Translations under genes and position numbers: made by a program
Shown: piece by piece, positions 1-7,867 of the stretch
Layout: every line of letters begins with the position of its first letter
Position numbering within the stretch: position 1 is the first letter of the stretch
Notes under the pieces: model-generated
Database searches by the model: none
Seen by the model: the letters and a program-made list of their open reading frames with translations, nothing else
What the model was told of the DNA's origin: nothing
Assembly (NCBI RefSeq): GCF_006539285.1
Contig: NZ_BJMS01000001.1
Span: forward strand, 1-49,033
Source: Sporolactobacillus inulinus
GTDB taxonomy: Bacteria; Bacillota; Bacilli; Bacillales; Sporolactobacillaceae
DNA length: 49,033 nt
Direction of reading: 5' to 3'

Positions 1-39
1 GTAGATAAATAAAAAAAAACAGAAAAGAAGGCGCTTAGG

Positions 40-813
40 ATGTTGGTTACAAAGGATGATTTATCAGAACAGTTGTATCAGGCATTGAGTAAAAATGAAC
101 CGCTTGATTTTAAAAATGCAGATCCCTCGGCATTGAGTTTGGAACATGCCTATGAGGTGCAGCATGCATTTAACGCAAAGAAAAAGGAAGCCATCAAGGG
201 ATATAAAATCAGTTTAACAAGCAAACAGACACAAGACATGTTCAATTCTGATTCGCCGCTTTACGGACAAGTTGTTGCTTCAAGTGTCTTGCATGATGGT
301 GCTGAACTCGCATTGGCAACACTCAACGAACCACTCCTCGAACTCGAATTGGAATTCACCGCCTTGGAAGATTTGTCTCCTGAAGATAACGAAGAACAGC
401 TGCTCGCAAAAACAGATGTTGCCCCCGGTATCGAAGTTCCCGACTCGCGTTTCAAGGATTGGTTTCCAAAACTCCCACTTGAACTGGTTATCTCAGACAG
501 TGCCGTGTGCGGTCGACTCGTTGTCGGCAAACCCGCAGCAAAAAAACCGACCGTTGACGAATTAGCCCATGTTCATGCTGATGTGACCTTGAACGGCAAG
601 CCGCTGACCTCAGGAGAAGCATCTGAAGTACTCGGAAATCCACTTCATGCCTTGAAATGGCTTGTTGCACGTCTCGCACAAGAAGGGAAAATAGTCGGTA
701 AAGGAACAACGGTTTCAACCGGTACCTTCTGCTTGCCGAAAAAATTGGAAAAAGGAACTTATGTTGCGACATTTACGCATCACTTGGGCGATGTCACCTT
801 GCATGTGAATTGA
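40..813 (+). CDS. 2-keto-4-pentenoate hydratase / fumarylacetoacetate hydrolase-family protein
   Basis: The 257-residue product has the layout of the MhpD-like hydratase branch of the fumarylacetoacetate hydrolase superfamily: GYKISLTS at residues 54-61, the acidic ELELEF stretch at 101-106 where the family places divalent-metal ligands, and IEVPDSR at 131-137. Such enzymes add water to 2-oxo-4-pentenoate-type dienols during catabolism of aromatics, but many members have other or unknown substrates, so the reaction here is inferred from family only. The ATG is preceded by a GAAGG-like site about 12 nt upstream, not a strong ribosome binding site. It is the only gene of its local + strand unit in the window and ends at a strong hairpin. 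No partner catabolic genes are visible, so the pathway is open. Confidence 0.8.
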   Translation: MLVTKDDLSEQLYQALSKNEPLDFKNADPSALSLEHAYEVQHAFNAKKKEAIKGYKISLTSKQTQDMFNSDSPLYGQVVASSVLHDGAELALATLNEPLLELELEFTALEDLSPEDNEEQLLAKTDVAPGIEVPDSRFKDWFPKLPLELVISDSAVCGRLVVGKPAAKKPTVDELAHVHADVTLNGKPLTSGEASEVLGNPLHALKWLVARLAQEGKIVGKGTTVSTGTFCLPKKLEKGTYVATFTHHLGDVTLHVN

Positions 814-830
814 ATCGATCAATAAGCGAA

Positions 831-873
831 ACAACCGGATTCTCTGTGAATCCGGTTGTTTTGCTTTATTTTT
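831..873 (+). terminator. Rho-independent terminator after the hydratase gene
   Basis: A 12-bp perfect stem (ACAACCGGATTC / GAATCCGGTTGT, 831-842 with 848-859) closes a 5-nt loop and is followed by TTTTGCTTTATTTTTT. It lies between two convergent genes. The + strand side has the better T tract. Confidence 0.9.
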
Positions 874-2444
874 TAATCATCATAGATTTCATGAGAAAGT
901 GATGGATCGATTTGATTTCGCTGCAAATGTTCTTGATTAAGCAGCTGTTTTGCACGCAAATTAGAGAGATTGAACGATTGCCATGCCTGTGGTTTATTAA
1001 GCATCTGTTTCTGTCCAAAGAGTTGGTTTTCCGCGACTTTCCGAACCGAGTCATCCTTAGCCTTGAGCAACTGAACCAAGTAAGGTGTTGCGTCATGCGA
1101 CAGTGTTGCCAGGTACGCCACATCAATTTTTCCCGTCTGATTGTACCGATCAATGTTCCATCGGGCGATCAGCACATCACTATTGGCGTAGTTAATCACG
1201 ACAAACGCGGTGATCCCTGCGAGCAAATAGTATTTAAACAGCTTGATCCGTTTGTTCCAGATACGGAACAGCGTGACCAGAAATAATACAAAGAGCAGAA
1301 TCATGAACGCATGGGTAAGCACACGTAAATAAGTAAATCCGTACATTTGTTCATACAGGTACATACGGATAAATGCAGAAACAAGCATGACCATCGTGCA
1401 GCAAACGAGCAATGACTCCAAGATTTGTATCGCACGGTTGACGGGCGCGCTGCTCTGTTTCGTTAGATGTAACAGTACCAGTAAGAGTGTAAAATTGATC
1501 AAAGTGACCAGTACCAGTTCAAAAAAACCGCGTCGTGCGTATTCAGCATAGGTAAATTGCTCCGGAAGACCGAGCGCGAAGCTGCCGAACAAGTAGGAAA
1601 ACTGAATTAATGTAAAGAATACGTAAATGGCATTGATAATACTTAGGATGGTCGTTGCTACCGTCGCATCCATGCTGCCTGCAAACGTCGTCTGCTCCGT
1701 TAAATCTGTGTAACGTGCAGGCTGCTTCGGCCTCATCATCAGACTCCAGATATAACTGAACGAAAACAGGGCCAAAACGATGATAAAAATCAAGCGCGGC
1801 ATTAACGTATCCAGATTGAAACCCGCCAGCAAATGCGGTAATGCGCCTAAGTAGTAATTGAACCGCTCATCCGCCGAAGAAAGCAGCGTAAGTATGAGGA
1901 CCACGAGCGGAAAGGTGATTACAATGCCAATGAAGACATTCATCAACGTTTTGTTTTTTCCACCCGTCGTCCGTTGCCCTATCTGCCTCGCTACAATTTT
2001 AAAGGGAACTGCGAGAAAAGCAAACGGACGATAGATAAAACCGATCAGCACATCAATCACAAATGGGGGCGCATACCAATCGGCCCTTGCCCGTCTCGCG
2101 GAAAGCGTCGTTTGCATCACGATCAGGGTGGAAATCGCAAGCACATTGAGCACCTGAAACACTTCATTTGAGAAAAGGACATAGGTTAACGTCAACAAGA
2201 GAATGGGAATCATCAATCCTCCGGCAAAATTTTTCTGTACACGTACTGCGCTTCCCATATTCCAGAAAAAAATACCATAAAATGCTAGAACAAATAACGG
2301 AACAGAAATACCGAATGCCTGATCAACAAAGAACCAGTTTGCAAGCAGGCCAAGCAGGATCGTGCCGAGCAAGAGCTTGCTCCCCCTCTGGCACCCGTGC
2401 AGCCGCTTCTCTTTCGCTCCGTTTTCTGCTAAATCATTAACCAT
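873..2444 (-). CDS. DUF4173 multi-spanning membrane protein
   Basis: The 523-residue protein has about ten to twelve hydrophobic segments spread over its first 420 residues and a soluble C-terminal tail rich in Asn, Gln and Leu. The segment around YAEYARRGFFELVLVTLIN is typical of the DUF4153/DUF4173 family, a group of membrane proteins of unknown function found in Firmicutes. No catalytic motif is seen. The predicted start at 2444 has only a distant GAAAGG site upstream, so the exact N-terminus is uncertain. An extended -10 element (TGCTATAAT) lies at about 2528-2536 on the same strand and could be its promoter. It converges on the hydratase gene. Confidence 0.75.
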   Translation of the reverse strand: MVNDLAENGAKEKRLHGCQRGSKLLLGTILLGLLANWFFVDQAFGISVPLFVLAFYGIFFWNMGSAVRVQKNFAGGLMIPILLLTLTYVLFSNEVFQVLNVLAISTLIVMQTTLSARRARADWYAPPFVIDVLIGFIYRPFAFLAVPFKIVARQIGQRTTGGKNKTLMNVFIGIVITFPLVVLILTLLSSADERFNYYLGALPHLLAGFNLDTLMPRLIFIIVLALFSFSYIWSLMMRPKQPARYTDLTEQTTFAGSMDATVATTILSIINAIYVFFTLIQFSYLFGSFALGLPEQFTYAEYARRGFFELVLVTLINFTLLLVLLHLTKQSSAPVNRAIQILESLLVCCTMVMLVSAFIRMYLYEQMYGFTYLRVLTHAFMILLFVLFLVTLFRIWNKRIKLFKYYLLAGITAFVVINYANSDVLIARWNIDRYNQTGKIDVAYLATLSHDATPYLVQLLKAKDDSVRKVAENQLFGQKQMLNKPQAWQSFNLSNLRAKQLLNQEHLQRNQIDPSLSHEIYDD

Positions 2445-2527
2445 CTGTCGTCACGACCTTTCTTTTTAACAAAGAATAAGTAAAAACCATTCATTGCAAT
2501 TTTCAACGCTTAATTAACCTCGATTGG

Positions 2528-2536
2528 ATTATAGCA
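2528..2536 (-). promoter_or_regulatory. Extended -10 promoter candidate for the DUF4173 gene
   Basis: On the - strand the sequence reads TGCTATAAT, a perfect -10 hexamer with a TGN extension. No good -35 box sits 17 nt upstream, as is common for extended -10 promoters. It lies about 85 bp upstream of the coding start. The rest of the 2445-2749 gap holds AT-rich DNA and the promoter of the next small ORF. Confidence 0.45.
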
Positions 2537-2679
2537 TAGATATTATTGAAATTCATCATCTTTTTATTGTTTTTCGATATATTTTTACTGTTTTATAACA
2601 AAAACAGGTATCATTCATACAAAAGCGGGCACCATTTGAATAACTGCTTTATTCTTGCAAAAAAAAAAGGCATTTTCAC

Positions 2680-2709
2680 TTGTATAAAACAAGCTGTGGT
2701 GGGTATACT
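2680..2709 (+). promoter_or_regulatory. SigA-type promoter for a 30-codon ORF
   Basis: TTGTAT (2680-2685) and TATACT (2704-2709) are separated by 18 nt. The element lies 40 bp upstream of a ribosome binding site and short ORF, and a terminator follows the ORF, so this forms a complete small transcription unit. Confidence 0.55.
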
Positions 2710-2749
2710 AATTATGTAAGCGGTAACAAATATGAGGATGGTGGATAAA

Positions 2750-2842
2750 ATGACTGTACTTGGTGTGTTTGGCTCAATTTGTGTGTTTATTCCAGTCGTT
2801 GCAGCCGTCGCATGGGATCGCTATCATTCACGGGTGCAATAA
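2750..2842 (+). CDS. Small single-span membrane peptide (30 aa)
   Basis: ATG at 2750 follows a GAGGATGGTGG ribosome binding region and opens a 30-codon frame ending at TAA 2840-2842. The product is MTVLGVFGSICVFIPVVAAV followed by a short polar tail (AWDRYHSRVQ): one hydrophobic segment of about 18 residues, then positive charges, suggesting an N-out/C-in membrane peptide. A SigA-like promoter lies upstream and a strong terminator downstream, so it is probably expressed. I do not recognise the family. It is too short for standard gene callers. Function unknown; a type I toxin is possible on size alone, but no antisense antitoxin was identified. Confidence 0.5.
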   Translation: MTVLGVFGSICVFIPVVAAVAWDRYHSRVQ

Positions 2843-2866
2843 TAGAGAAAAAACGTTAATAATGTA

Positions 2867-2905
2867 AAAGGCTCATGCCCTAAATTCGGGACATGAGCCT
2901 TTTTG
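2867..2905 (+). terminator. Bidirectional terminator between the 30-aa ORF and the 3D-domain gene
   Basis: AAAAGGCTCATGCCC and GGGACATGAGCCTTTT form a stem with one bulged A, loop TAAATTC, and a T run after it. The A run on the other side serves the convergent - strand gene, which ends at 2910. Confidence 0.85.
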
Positions 2906-2909
2906 TTAT

Positions 2910-3272
2910 TTAGTGTCGATAGACACGAATTTTTATTTTTTTTCTTCCCCACTTAATGGCTTGTTTCCTCGTTTTAAAATGTACATCAATGATTTTCCCT
3001 TTAATTCGTCCGCCGGTGTCGCGCGCAATCGCATAGCCATAACCAGGGATGTAAACTTTTGAGCCGAGCGGGATGACACGAGGATCAACCGCAATCGCTT
3101 TTGCTTTTGGATGTTTCTTATAATTATAACCGGTTGCTGTACGGCCCATTTCGCAGTAAGCCGTTGCACTGACAGTCATTTTCTTCGGTTTACTTTTTGC
3201 CGTAGCAAAAGAACTCGGTAGTACGGAGATTAGAAGAACGATCACGGCGAGGATTAATGTTATTTTTTTCAT
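2910..3272 (-). CDS. Secreted 3D-domain protein (cell-wall lytic type)
   Basis: The chosen ATG at 3272 is preceded by AAAGGATGG seven bases upstream; the longer frame upstream lacks a ribosome binding site. The 120-residue product begins with a signal peptide (KK then about 20 hydrophobic residues ending near Ala-Thr-Ala) and carries one compact 3D domain named for three conserved aspartates, seen here in AVDPRVIPLGS, YAIARDTGG and IIDVHF. The domain has the double-psi beta-barrel fold of lytic transglycosylase MltA and of the YabE/YocH/Rpf-like proteins, so a peptidoglycan-cleaving role outside the cell is likely. There is no LysM or G5 domain, so it is a minimal version. Confidence 0.85.
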   Translation of the reverse strand: MKKITLILAVIVLLISVLPSSFATAKSKPKKMTVSATAYCEMGRTATGYNYKKHPKAKAIAVDPRVIPLGSKVYIPGYGYAIARDTGGRIKGKIIDVHFKTRKQAIKWGRKKIKIRVYRH

Positions 3273-3468
3273 GACACAACCATCCTTTGTTTTCGTCTGT
3301 ATACAATTTACCAATTCTATATAACAGCCGTGTATCATAACCGTTCTTGTTTGATTACAGTTCAAATGCTTTGTGTAATAATCAGTAAAAAAAACAGGGA
3401 TTCATGGCAGAATCAGCGCTGTTCTTCCATATACATTAGATGAAGAGCATAGGTTGGAGGGATCGCAA

Positions 3469-3816
3469 ATGCTGGATGAACTGAGTCAACTGGTTGGGAG
3501 AAGCTTCAAGCCCCACGAGTTAGATCATTTATGCGCAAAAATAACAGGAGGGAAATTGGAATTCAAGCGAATGTACTGGGAGGAAATTGCGCTTTTGGAA
3601 ACGATGTCCTATCGCGCAGATTCGGGAATTACGTATGTCATTGCCTTCCATCTAGATCAGGATCAAGGGGAATATGACAGTGTCTTGAAGGTGCGGCATA
3701 TTGACGTATTGGGTCGTTCCCGTCATGCAGCAAATCATGTTCAATTATTTGTTCTGCTTCTTGTTGTGTTGGTCTGCTCGATAACCGTCTACGTCCTTTT
3801 TACGCTGTTCAAGTAA
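3469..3816 (+). CDS. Small tail-anchored protein of unknown function (115 aa)
   Basis: The frame can be extended to a TTG at 3454, but ATG 3469 has GGAGGG seven bases upstream and is the better start. The product has a soluble N-terminal part of about 90 residues (MLDELSQLVGRSFKPHELDH...) and a single strongly hydrophobic C-terminal segment (VQLFVLLLVVLVCSITVYVL), so it should be membrane-anchored by its tail with the bulk in the cytoplasm. I recognise no family or catalytic motif. It stands alone with no operon partner; the next reliable gene is on the other strand. Confidence 0.6.
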   Translation: MLDELSQLVGRSFKPHELDHLCAKITGGKLEFKRMYWEEIALLETMSYRADSGITYVIAFHLDQDQGEYDSVLKVRHIDVLGRSRHAANHVQLFVLLLVVLVCSITVYVLFTLFK

Positions 3817-3872
3817 GCAAAGATCTCGTTCTTCGATTACATAACCAAATTGGCGCAATAAATGGAACGTTC

Positions 3873-4412
3873 TTGCTCCAATCCCGCATTTGGTTCATAA
3901 TAATGGCAGGTATCCTTTCAGCACGAGATAAAGGAACGGTTTTTGCATTAGTTCGACGTTCCCTTTTTGGCTTTACCGGTTTGGAGGTTTTGACCATTTT
4001 AATTGAACCATCGCGTATTGTTAAACTCCCGTATATCAACAGTTTAAGGGAAGATCAACTGATCAAGTCTAAAGTGATCACTCAGAACCATTTTTATTCC
4101 TACACGATTAAAGCGAACGAAACCGTTTATCCGAAAACATTCGCACTCAGCAGTAATGTTCCGATTATTGACTACATAGGCATTAAGTGTTTTTCAGTAT
4201 GGATTATCGAACCGCGCCGAATCTTCCTTGATGGCGACCATGTGATCGCGCAAACAAAGAATCATCGTCTTTACACAGGAAAATCAAAATTATTGACAAG
4301 TCATTCGCTTATTCTCAGAAATAATGATGACATAAATTGCGGTGTGCTCGACTTTGCGGATCTCCACTTTATCGGACGTTTCGCGCGCGGCATCGGAATG
4401 AACAGGCAGTAA
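3873..4412 (+). other. Long open frame without ribosome binding site; uncertain or decayed gene
   Basis: A 179-codon frame runs from TTG 3873 to TAA 4412. No start codon in it (TTG 3873, ATG 3903) has a Shine-Dalgarno sequence, and the product (for example KANETVYPKTFALSSNV) resembles no family I know. The two other + frames and all - frames are broken by many stops, although short - strand stretches such as GIGARTFHLLRQFGYVIEER look protein-like. This 650-base gap may therefore hold a decayed gene, a real orphan gene, or non-coding DNA. I assign no function. Confidence 0.25.
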
Positions 4413-4464
4413 AAAAAGATTAATAAACCTTGTGGTGATTCACCGTTTCCATGAGTTGCTGAAA

Positions 4465-5367
4465 TCAGTTTTTACGCAGCTTCTTAAGCTGCTCAATAAT
4501 TGCGAGTAATGGATGATTTCGACACTCAAAATAGTGGCGCATTGGATCTATTCCCTGATTCACCCGTTCTAAAACCTTGGCGACGGTGAATGTATTCATA
4601 TTCAGCGCGGAATCAACCTCATGCCAAAATAGTGGGGCAGCCACAGTTGCCCCCTCTTTGCCACGCGGCGAATAGGGACATATGATTGTCTTGCCTTCAG
4701 CATGCTGCACGTAATCCAAATACAGCCGGTCGCCCCGATTTTTCTTCAAACGCTCAATGGTAAACAGCTCCGGAAATCGGCCGACCAGAACTTCGGCAAT
4801 AAATGCGGTAAAAAGGCGCGTTTCTTGATAGTTAAGATTAAGCCCGATGATCGGCAGATGAATCTGTATGCCTCGACTGCCGGAAAGCTTTGGAAAGCTT
4901 ACAAGCGACAGCCGTTCAAAAAGCTGCTTCATTTCAAGTGCCGCTCTGACGGCAAGAGGAAAGGCAGTGCGCTCCGGAGGATCAAGATCAAAAACAATTT
5001 CTTCAGGATGCGTGACACCCGCTTTTTGATAGGGAATGTGGTACTCGATGGCCAGCTGATTACCGAGCCATAGAAGTGTTTTCAGTGTGTTGCATAAAAT
5101 GTAGCGGCTTCCATCCGCTTCGGCCGTCTGAACAAAGTCCGGCGCATATTCCGGACACTTTTTTTGAAAAAAAGACGGTCCGGGTACGCCATGTGGAAAA
5201 CGAATCACAGTCAATCGCCGTTTGGCAAGAAATGGAAGCATTAAAGGAGCAACCGTATTTAGATAGCGAAGAAACTGTAGTTTATTTACTTGGGGATTCT
5301 GCCAAATCATTTTCTCCGGATGCGTGATCTGAAACGCATGTGTGTCATGGGAAATTGCCGCCTTCAT
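4465..5367 (-). CDS. ligD: LigD-type primase-polymerase (stand-alone PolDom) of NHEJ
   Basis: The 300-residue protein is an archaeo-eukaryotic primase-superfamily polymerase of the LigD PolDom type, which fills or extends DNA ends, often with ribonucleotides, during Ku-dependent end joining. Catalytic acidic residues appear as FDLDPP (Asp127, Asp129) and LYLDYV (Asp218), and the nucleotide-binding SGSRGIQIH motif is at 162-170. ATG 5367 is chosen over GTG 5370 because GAGGAGGG sits five bases before it; this site lies inside the 3' end of the ligase gene. The reading frames overlap by 23 nt (+1 shifted), so translation is probably coupled. In B. subtilis LigD these two domains are one polypeptide in the same order, ligase then polymerase. 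Confidence 0.92.
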   Translation of the reverse strand: MKAAISHDTHAFQITHPEKMIWQNPQVNKLQFLRYLNTVAPLMLPFLAKRRLTVIRFPHGVPGPSFFQKKCPEYAPDFVQTAEADGSRYILCNTLKTLLWLGNQLAIEYHIPYQKAGVTHPEEIVFDLDPPERTAFPLAVRAALEMKQLFERLSLVSFPKLSGSRGIQIHLPIIGLNLNYQETRLFTAFIAEVLVGRFPELFTIERLKKNRGDRLYLDYVQHAEGKTIICPYSPRGKEGATVAAPLFWHEVDSALNMNTFTVAKVLERVNQGIDPMRHYFECRNHPLLAIIEQLKKLRKN

Positions 5368-6313
5368 CACTACCCTCCTCTAGAATGCACTGATCCGGAT
5401 TTTCATCAACAAACGCCAGGATTCTTGGCTGCCTCAGCGATCCGTTCTCGGTCCATTCCTGAAATTCAATCTTCACGGTTAATTGGGGGACCAACCATGA
5501 TACTTTTTTTACGTCCTTCGGCTGACGCTCAAAGGGATTGGCTGGACTTTTTAGCAGTTCTGCAAGCCGGGTCACTGCTTGCCAGTCTTGGCTTGTCAGC
5601 GAACCGCTGCCCACACGCCCAATATAGACCAAGCGATGCTCCGAATTGTATTGGCCGATAAGTAAGGCATTTACCCTCCCGTCGCGATAGGTAACCGCGC
5701 CGACGACAGCGATTAAATCTTCAGTAACCTTAATCTTTCGCCAATTTCCATTTTTCCCGCCAATGCCGTAGCGACTGTTTCTTTTTTTTGAAACAATCCC
5801 CTCCATATGCTTTTCCTTAACACTGGCAAATAAAGCATCTCCGTTATCATAGGTTGGGACGAGATGAATCGGGTCCGCTAAGGGCAGCCACTGCTGCAGG
5901 CGTTCGATTCGATCACTTAACGGATAGGCATTCAGCCAATCTCCATTAACGTACAGCAAGTCAAAAACCATATAAAAAACACGTATGCTGTCTGCTGCTT
6001 TTGCATGTGCGGTCGGGGTGGTACGGTCGCGCTTCATAATCTCATGAAAAGACGGTCGTCCGTTCGTATCAAGCGCAATCAGCTCGCCGTCAAGAATGAG
6101 CGAGGACGCCGGAGAAGCATGGATACTCGACGCCAGTTCAGGGTATTGAAGCGTCCGTTCGTGTTGTCTCCGGTTAAAGAGACGCGCCTCATGTCCGTCG
6201 TAGTAGGCTAAAAGGCGCACTCCGTCCCATTTCACTTGGTGTACCCAATCCGGACCGTTCGGAATCACATCAGCTTTGATCGGCTCAAACGGTTTAATCG
6301 GCTGAAAATCCAT
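5345..6313 (-). CDS. ligD: ATP-dependent DNA ligase, LigD ligase domain as a separate protein
   Basis: The 322-residue protein matches the ligase half of bacterial LigD. Visible nucleotidyltransferase motifs are KWDGVR with the adenylated Lys28, DGELIALD at 75-82, EGIVSKK (motif IV, 171-177) and WRKIK (motif V, 191-195); the C-terminal 100 residues form the OB-fold. It seals breaks bridged by Ku. It starts 3 nt after the ku stop codon and overlaps the polymerase gene, so ku, ligase and polymerase form a tight operon. In B. subtilis (YkoU) ligase and polymerase are fused into about 610 residues; here 322 plus 300 residues correspond to the same protein divided. The stop lies right after the ligase domain boundary, which argues for a true split. 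Confidence 0.93.
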   Translation of the reverse strand: MDFQPIKPFEPIKADVIPNGPDWVHQVKWDGVRLLAYYDGHEARLFNRRQHERTLQYPELASSIHASPASSLILDGELIALDTNGRPSFHEIMKRDRTTPTAHAKAADSIRVFYMVFDLLYVNGDWLNAYPLSDRIERLQQWLPLADPIHLVPTYDNGDALFASVKEKHMEGIVSKKRNSRYGIGGKNGNWRKIKVTEDLIAVVGAVTYRDGRVNALLIGQYNSEHRLVYIGRVGSGSLTSQDWQAVTRLAELLKSPANPFERQPKDVKKVSWLVPQLTVKIEFQEWTENGSLRQPRILAFVDENPDQCILEEGSDEGGNFP

Positions 6314-6316
6314 CAG

Positions 6317-7138
6317 TTACACCGTTTTCTTACGCTTTGTTGCCGTTTTGCGTCGCGGTTTCGGTTTTGTTTCTTTGACACTTGCTTCCAGAGCCGACAA
6401 CAAGTCAACGACATTCGGCTGCGCAGCGCGCCCCTTCTTTTTCTCCACAGGCATACCAGCGACCTTATCTTCAATCAGTTTTTCCATTTTCAAACGATAA
6501 TCATCTTTATAATGGTCCGGCTTAAACTCCGTTGTCAGCTGTTCAATGAGCTGATTTGCAATCGTCATTTCTTTAGGCTCATTCTCCGTAATCAGGTCGC
6601 CGATACCCGGGACCTCTTTAATGCTTCGGACCTCGTCCGGATAGTACAATGTCTCCAGAAGCATACCGTTCTCGAAGCTACGAATCGCGGCGAGATGCTG
6701 CTTTGAACGGATAATGATGTTGGCAATCGCTATTTTGTCGGAATCCTGAATCGCCTGTCGAAGCAATGAAAATGCGCGCAAGCCATTGCCGCTGTCCGGT
6801 CCAATGAAATAGGATTTTTCATAATAAATAGGGTCAATCTCACTAAGTTTTACAAAATTAATGATCTCAACATGTTTGTCGGTTTCATCTTGAAGGCTGC
6901 TCAATTCTTCTTCACTGATCGGCACAAACTGCCCCGGCGCATACTCATAGCCTTTGACAATCGCATCATTTTCAATGGCCTGCCCACATTTCGAGCACGT
7001 GCGCGTATAATTGATTGGTGCCATGCAGTCTTTGTGCAGCATTCTCAATCGAATGTCTTTGTTTTCTGTTGCTGTATACAGCTTGATTGGGATATAAACC
7101 AGACCGAATTGAATTGATCCTTTCCACATCGTTCGCAT
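6317..7138 (-). CDS. ku: Ku protein, non-homologous end joining
   Basis: The 273-residue protein begins MRTMWKGSIQFGLVYIPIKL, the hallmark N-terminus of bacterial Ku, and has the family's CSKCG pair (Cys48, Cys51) followed by VKGYEYAPGQFV. The core beta-barrel region forms the homodimeric ring that threads onto DNA ends and recruits LigD. The last 35 residues are Lys/Arg-rich (TKPKPRRKTATKRKKTV), the usual extended DNA- and LigD-binding tail. ATG 7138 has a GAGGTGA site seven bases upstream. It heads the three-gene operon. In B. subtilis the orthologues are made in the forespore under sigma-G; a CATACTA element (- strand, 7157-7163) lies just upstream, but no matching -35 box is seen at the right spacing. 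Confidence 0.96.
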   Translation of the reverse strand: MRTMWKGSIQFGLVYIPIKLYTATENKDIRLRMLHKDCMAPINYTRTCSKCGQAIENDAIVKGYEYAPGQFVPISEEELSSLQDETDKHVEIINFVKLSEIDPIYYEKSYFIGPDSGNGLRAFSLLRQAIQDSDKIAIANIIIRSKQHLAAIRSFENGMLLETLYYPDEVRSIKEVPGIGDLITENEPKEMTIANQLIEQLTTEFKPDHYKDDYRLKMEKLIEDKVAGMPVEKKKGRAAQPNVVDLLSALEASVKETKPKPRRKTATKRKKTV

Positions 7139-7156
7139 CGTTCACTCACCTCGCTG

Positions 7157-7163
7157 CTAGTAT
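7157..7163 (-). promoter_or_regulatory. Sigma-G-like -10 element upstream of ku (tentative)
   Basis: The - strand reads CATACTA about 20 bp before the ku start, identical to the sigma-G -10 of the sspI promoter in this window. The bases 17-18 nt further upstream (CACTAA) do not match the sigma-G -35 consensus; a GCAT lies 23 nt away. It is therefore only a candidate for forespore control of end joining. Confidence 0.3.
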
Positions 7164-7204
7164 GTGCGCGAAAAGATACACTTAGTGATGCAGAATCAAT
7201 TTTC

Positions 7205-7250
7205 CATCGTGAAAAAAGAAAAAAGCTTCTCAATTGTATTGAGAAGCGAA
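7205..7250 (-). terminator. Rho-independent terminator upstream of ku
   Basis: GCTTCTCAAT (7225-7234) pairs with ATTGAGAAGC (7238-7247) around a 3-nt loop, and on the - strand a run of T residues (TTTTTTCTTTTTTC) follows. It would stop transcripts entering from the right and isolates the ku operon. No convincing gene feeding it is visible immediately upstream. Confidence 0.8.
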
Positions 7251-7424
7251 AAAGGATGTTACCTATCAGAAACAGAAGGCAATCATATTATATAATCTGG
7301 AATTCAAAGGACACAAGTCATTTGCATCAAAAACATAAAAAAAATTGATTTGTCTTTAAGAAATACGATACATGGTAGCGTTGCTAAGAAAAATCAGGCA
7401 AAAACGCCCGGTGCTGAATCGTCG

Positions 7425-7470
7425 CTGCGATTGCTCGCTTGCCGCGGGCGCCCGAGCGCTTTCGTGTCTG
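7425..7470. repeat. Copy A of a GC-rich dispersed repeat (short)
   Basis: Contains TTGCTCGCTTGCCGCGGGC (7431-7449), identical over 19 nt to copy B at 24919-24937, followed by GCCCGAGCG, which is related to the end of copies B and D. The base composition is much richer in G+C than the surrounding DNA. A 64-codon frame across it (- strand, 7384-7578) has no ribosome binding site and is not called. Confidence 0.6.
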
Positions 7471-7570
7471 GAACGGATTTATTGATGAAATGACATGAAT
7501 CATCGTACCAGCAAGGCAAAATTCAAAATCAGAAACTTGACGGAGCGAAGTCATAGAATTGTTATCGTTT

Positions 7571-7602
7571 TTTATCATGCAAAAAAAGGATCCAATTAAG
7601 GA
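7571..7602 (-). terminator. Short terminator-like hairpin
   Basis: Two GGATCC palindromes separated by AATTAA can pair, and on the - strand they are followed by seven T residues. It would terminate - strand transcription coming from the small ORFs at 7.8-8.0 kb. Confidence 0.5.
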
Positions 7603-7762
7603 TCCAGAAAAGGGGGATTGCTTTCACGAGTTACAAGTTTAGCTTATCAAAGTATTTTCACAAAAGCTAGTATTTTATACAATTTTCTTATTACAATAAT
7701 AATATTTTTTCGCAAGAGTTAGTTGTGCTTGCTACAGTCGGCCCTGTTTTTTCAGAACCCCT

Positions 7763-7831
7763 TCACGCCCCGCCGCGCTTTTTAAAATCTGCCGGCAAAT
7801 AGGGAAAGTCGTCGGTCTTCTGAATCATCAT
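7763..7831 (-). other. Possible 22-codon ORF of unknown status
   Basis: A frame from ATG 7831 to TGA 7763 encodes MMIQKTDDFPYLPADFKKRGGA, protein-like in composition. No good ribosome binding site precedes it, and upstream in-frame codons also look coding without a start. It could be a remnant. The rest of the 7603-7867 gap is AT-rich and shows nothing else. Confidence 0.2.
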
Positions 7832-7867
7832 CCCGATGCATTTCTCTTGAACATAGTTTCTTCGTTT

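Noticed and set aside
7384-7578. 64-codon - strand ORF
   Set aside because: Overlaps repeat copy A, lacks a ribosome binding site and its composition is not protein-like.
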